DNA from: Rhynchopus sp. YZ270_cl-10 | Taxonomy: Eukaryota; Euglenozoa; Diplonemea; Diplonemida; Diplonemidae | Direction of reading: 5' to 3' | DNA: 64,000 bases | NCBI GenBank assembly: GCA_964035575.1 | Contig: OZ037870.1 | Location: forward strand, 434,001 to 498,000 | Shown here: piece by piece, positions 60,501-64,000 of the stretch | Layout of the letters: each line of letters begins with the position of its first letter | Position numbering within the stretch: the first letter of the stretch is position 1 | Made by a program: the position numbers and the translations under genes | Notes under the pieces: generated by a model | What the model was told of the DNA's origin: nothing | Seen by the model: only the letters and a program-made list of their open reading frames with translations | Database searches by the model: none

Positions 60501-63500
60501 AGCGCGATACTTGTAGCGCTGGTAGCATTGGTATTTAAACCCACATATTTGCTGGGTAAACGTCCCGAGGCCACAGCGACCGTGGAAGGGGCTAGCTTTT
60601 GATGACCAAAATTTCGCTAAGTGCCCGAAAAATCCCTAAGGAAAAAGTTGGAAAAAAAGTGTCTCAAAATAGACATCTATTTTTTGGCGTTTTTTGCTAC
60701 AGCGCTACCAGTAGCGCTGTAGCGCGCTACTTGTAGCGTGTAGCGCGATACTTGTAGCGCTGGTAGCATTGGTATTTAAACCCACATATTTGCTGGGTAA
60801 ACGTCCCGAGGCCACAGCGACCGTGGAAGGGGCTAGCTTTTGATGACCAAAATTTCGCTAAGTGCCCGAAAAATCCCTAAGGAAAAAGTTGGAAAAAAAG
60901 TGTCTCAAAATAGACATCTATTTTTTGGCGTTTTTTGCTACAGCGCTACCAGTAGCGCTGTAGCGCGCTACTTGTAGCGTGTAGCGCGATACTTGTAGCG
61001 CTGGTAGCATTGGTATTTAAACCCACATATTTGCTGGGTAAACGTCCCGAGGCCACAGCGACCGTGGAAGGGGCTAGCTTTTGATGACCAAAATTTCGCT
61101 AAGTGCCCGAAAAATCCCTAAGGAAAAAGTTGGAAAAAAAGTGTCTCAAAATAGACATCTATTTTTTGGCGTTTTTTGCTACAGCGCTACCAGTAGCGCT
61201 GTAGCGCGCTACTTGTAGCGTGTAGCGCGATACTTGTAGCGCTGGTAGCATTGGTATTTAAACCCACATATTTGCTGGGTAAACGTCCCGAGGCCACAGC
61301 GACCGTGGAAGGGGCTAGCTTTTGATGACCAAAATTTCGCTAAGTGCCCGAAAAATCCCTAAGGAAAAAGTTGGAAAAAAAGTGTCTCAAAATAGACATC
61401 TATTTTTTGGCGTTTTTTGCTACAGCGCTACCAGTAGCGCTGTAGCGCGCTACTTGTAGCGTGTAGCGCGATACTTGTAGCGCTGGTAGCATTGGTATTT
61501 AAACCCACATATTTGCTGGGTAAACGTCCCGAGGCCACAGCGACCGTGGAAGGGGCTAGCTTTTGATGACCAAAATTTCGCTAAGTGCCCGAAAAATCCC
61601 TAAGGAAAAAGTTGGAAAAAAAGTGTCTCAAAATAGACATCTATTTTTTGGCGTTTTTTGCTACAGCGCTACCAGTAGCGCTGTAGCGCGCTACTTGTAG
61701 CGTGTAGCGCGATACTTGTAGCGCTGGTAGCATTGGTATTTAAACCCACATATTTGCTGGGTAAACGTCCCGAGGCCACAGCGACCGTGGAAGGGGCTAG
61801 CTTTTGATGACCAAAATTTCGCTAAGTGCCCGAAAAATCCCTAAGGAAAAAGTTGGAAAAAAAGTGTCTCAAAATAGACATCTATTTTTTGGCGTTTTTT
61901 GCTACAGCGCTACCAGTAGCGCTGTAGCGCGCTACTTGTAGCGTGTAGCGCGATACTTGTAGCGCTGGTAGCATTGGTATTTAAACCCACATATTTGCTG
62001 GGTAAACGTCCCGAGGCCACAGCGACCGTGGAAGGGGCTAGCTTTTGATGACCAAAATTTCGCTAAGTGCCCGAAAAATCCCTAAGGAAAAAGTTGGAAA
62101 AAAAGTGTCTCAAAATAGACATCTATTTTTTGGCGTTTTTTGCTACAGCGCTACCAGTAGCGCTGTAGCGCGCTACTTGTAGCGTGTAGCGCGATACTTG
62201 TAGCGCTGGTAGCATTGGTATTTAAACCCACATATTTGCTGGGTAAACGTCCCGAGGCCACAGCGACCGTGGAAGGGGCTAGCTTTTGATGACCAAAATT
62301 TCGCTAAGTGCCCGAAAAATCCCTAAGGAAAAAGTTGGAAAAAAAGTGTCTCAAAATAGACATCTATTTTTTGGCGTTTTTTGCTACAGCGCTACCAGTA
62401 GCGCTGTAGCGCGCTACTTGTAGCGTGTAGCGCGATACTTGTAGCGCTGGTAGCATTGGTATTTAAACCCACATATTTGCTGGGTAAACGTCCCGAGGCC
62501 ACAGCGACCGTGGAAGGGGCTAGCTTTTGATGACCAAAATTTCGCTAAGTGCCCGAAAAATCCCTAAGGAAAAAGTTGGAAAAAAAGTGTCTCAAAATAG
62601 ACATCTATTTTTTGGCGTTTTTTGCTACAGCGCTACCAGTAGCGCTGTAGCGCGCTACTTGTAGCGTGTAGCGCGATACTTGTAGCGCTGGTAGCATTGG
62701 TATTTAAACCCACATATTTGCTGGGTAAACGTCCCGAGGCCACAGCGACCGTGGAAGGGGCTAGCTTTTGATGACCAAAATTTCGCTAAGTGCCCGAAAA
62801 ATCCCTAAGGAAAAAGTTGGAAAAAAAGTGTCTCAAAATAGACATCTATTTTTTGGCGTTTTTTGCTACAGCGCTACCAGTAGCGCTGTAGCGCGCTACT
62901 TGTAGCGTGTAGCGCGATACTTGTAGCGCTGGTAGCATTGGTATTTAAACCCACATATTTGCTGGGTAAACGTCCCGAGGCCACAGCGACCGTGGAAGGG
63001 GCTAGCTTTTGATGACCAAAATTTCGCTAAGTGCCCGAAAAATCCCTAAGGAAAAAGTTGGAAAAAAAGTGTCTCAAAATAGACATCTATTTTTTGGCGT
63101 TTTTTGCTACAGCGCTACCAGTAGCGCTGTAGCGCGCTACTTGTAGCGTGTAGCGCGATACTTGTAGCGCTGGTAGCATTGGTATTTAAACCCACATATT
63201 TGCTGGGTAAACGTCCCGAGGCCACAGCGACCGTGGAAGGGGCTAGCTTTTGATGACCAAAATTTCGCTAAGTGCCCGAAAAATCCCTAAGGAAAAAGTT
63301 GGAAAAAAAGTGTCTCAAAATAGACATCTATTTTTTGGCGTTTTTTGCTACAGCGCTACCAGTAGCGCTGTAGCGCGCTACTTGTAGCGTGTAGCGCGAT
63401 ACTTGTAGCGCTGGTAGCATTGGTATTTAAACCCACATATTTGCTGGGTAAACGTCCCGAGGCCACAGCGACCGTGGAAGGGGCTAGCTTTTGATGACCA

Positions 63501-64000
63501 AAATTTCGCTAAGTGCCCGAAAAATCCCTAAGGAAAAAGTTGGAAAAAAAGTGTCTCAAAATAGACATCTATTTTTTGGCGTTTTTTGCTACAGCGCTAC
63601 CAGTAGCGCTGTAGCGCGCTACTTGTAGCGTGTAGCGCGATACTTGTAGCGCTGGTAGCATTGGTATTTAAACCCACATATTTGCTGGGTAAACGTCCCG
63701 AGGCCACAGCGACCGTGGAAGGGGCTAGCTTTTGATGACCAAAATTTCGCTAAGTGCCCGAAAAATCCCTAAGGAAAAAGTTGGAAAAAAAGTGTCTCAA
63801 AATAGACATCTATTTTTTGGCGTTTTTTGCTACAGCGCTACCAGTAGCGCTGTAGCGCGCTACTTGTAGCGTGTAGCGCGATACTTGTAGCGCTGGTAGC
63901 ATTGGTATTTAAACCCACATATTTGCTGGGTAAACGTCCCGAGGCCACAGCGACCGTGGAAGGGGCTAGCTTTTGATGACCAAAATTTCGCTAAGTGCCC
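57514..64000. repeat. 241-bp satellite, about 27 near-identical copies, continues past the window
   Basis: Start points of GTCCCGAGGCC at 57670, 57911, 58153, 58393 and 58634 give a period of 241 with one-base changes in A or T runs. Each unit holds AAAATTTCGCTAAGTGCCCG, GTGTCTCAAAATAGAC, a GTAGCGCGCTAC-rich part ending CTTGTAGCGCTGGTAGCATTG (split here as CTTGTAGCGCTGG, TAGCATTG), then TATTTAAACCC and the GTCCCGAGGCCACAG block. The middle is an inward copy of a TIR tip. The copies are too alike to have diverged for long. Confidence 0.97.

Noticed and set aside
1-64000. tRNA, rRNA, spliced-leader or snRNA genes
   Set aside because: No B-box-like GGTTCGAATCC, 5S or U-RNA core was found by eye. 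Divergent or short RNA genes could be missed; tRNAscan-SE and Rfam searches would decide.

Overview
This window is nuclear DNA of a ciliated unicellular eukaryote. It holds GT-AG introns (mostly GTATGT-like donors), an intraflagellar-transport gene (IFT74), a TFIIIC subunit, a tRNA m1A58 methyltransferase, fumarylacetoacetase and a nucleotide-sugar transporter, separated by long, AT-rich, repeat-filled spacers. All twelve well-supported genes between 1 and 47300 are read from the minus strand. Most have a pyrimidine-rich stretch ending in AG shortly before the start codon. A one-way gene file with such acceptors is what polycistronic, trans-splicing Euglenozoa show, and an intron-bearing, repeat-rich member such as a diplonemid would fit. 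That placement is inference; no spliced-leader gene or rRNA was seen.

Layout, left to right. 1-14400: Nup35-like nucleoporin (cut by the window edge), TRM61, a leucine-rich-repeat protein, a bacterial-type DUF2779 nuclease, a secreted CCP/WD40 protein, a Mutator-like element with 9-bp target duplications, and a dual-specificity phosphatase. 14400-24750: a gene desert with short dispersed repeats, GC-rich hairpins and a TA-flanked terminal-inverted-repeat (TIR) element carrying an ORF. 24750-47300: CCCH zinc-finger protein, IFT74 (four exons; a 3.1-kb first intron full of mobile-element debris), a two-domain thioredoxin protein (three exons), a TFIIIC90-like protein (five exons), fumarylacetoacetase (two exons) and a SLC35A-type transporter (two exons). 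Exon joins were chosen by frame, splice sites and family similarity.

47560-64000 is satellite chromatin. A macro-repeat carries a 14-bp satellite of about 109 and 252 units (and one copy with none), read next to a plus-strand gene that is interrupted by nested TIR elements. Then come an 8-bp array of about 98 units, a cluster of four hairpins, a 200-N gap, and a 241-bp satellite that runs off the right edge (about 27 near-identical copies). The 241-bp monomer is visibly derived from one end of the same TIR-element family that interrupts the plus-strand gene, so the birth of a satellite from a transposon end can be read within one window.

Three families of short repeats lie in introns and spacers of the minus-strand genes, all in one orientation. 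One family folds into a hairpin whose G-U pair only works in the minus-strand transcript. No LTR retrovirus-like element, Polinton, tRNA, rRNA or CRISPR was recognised.
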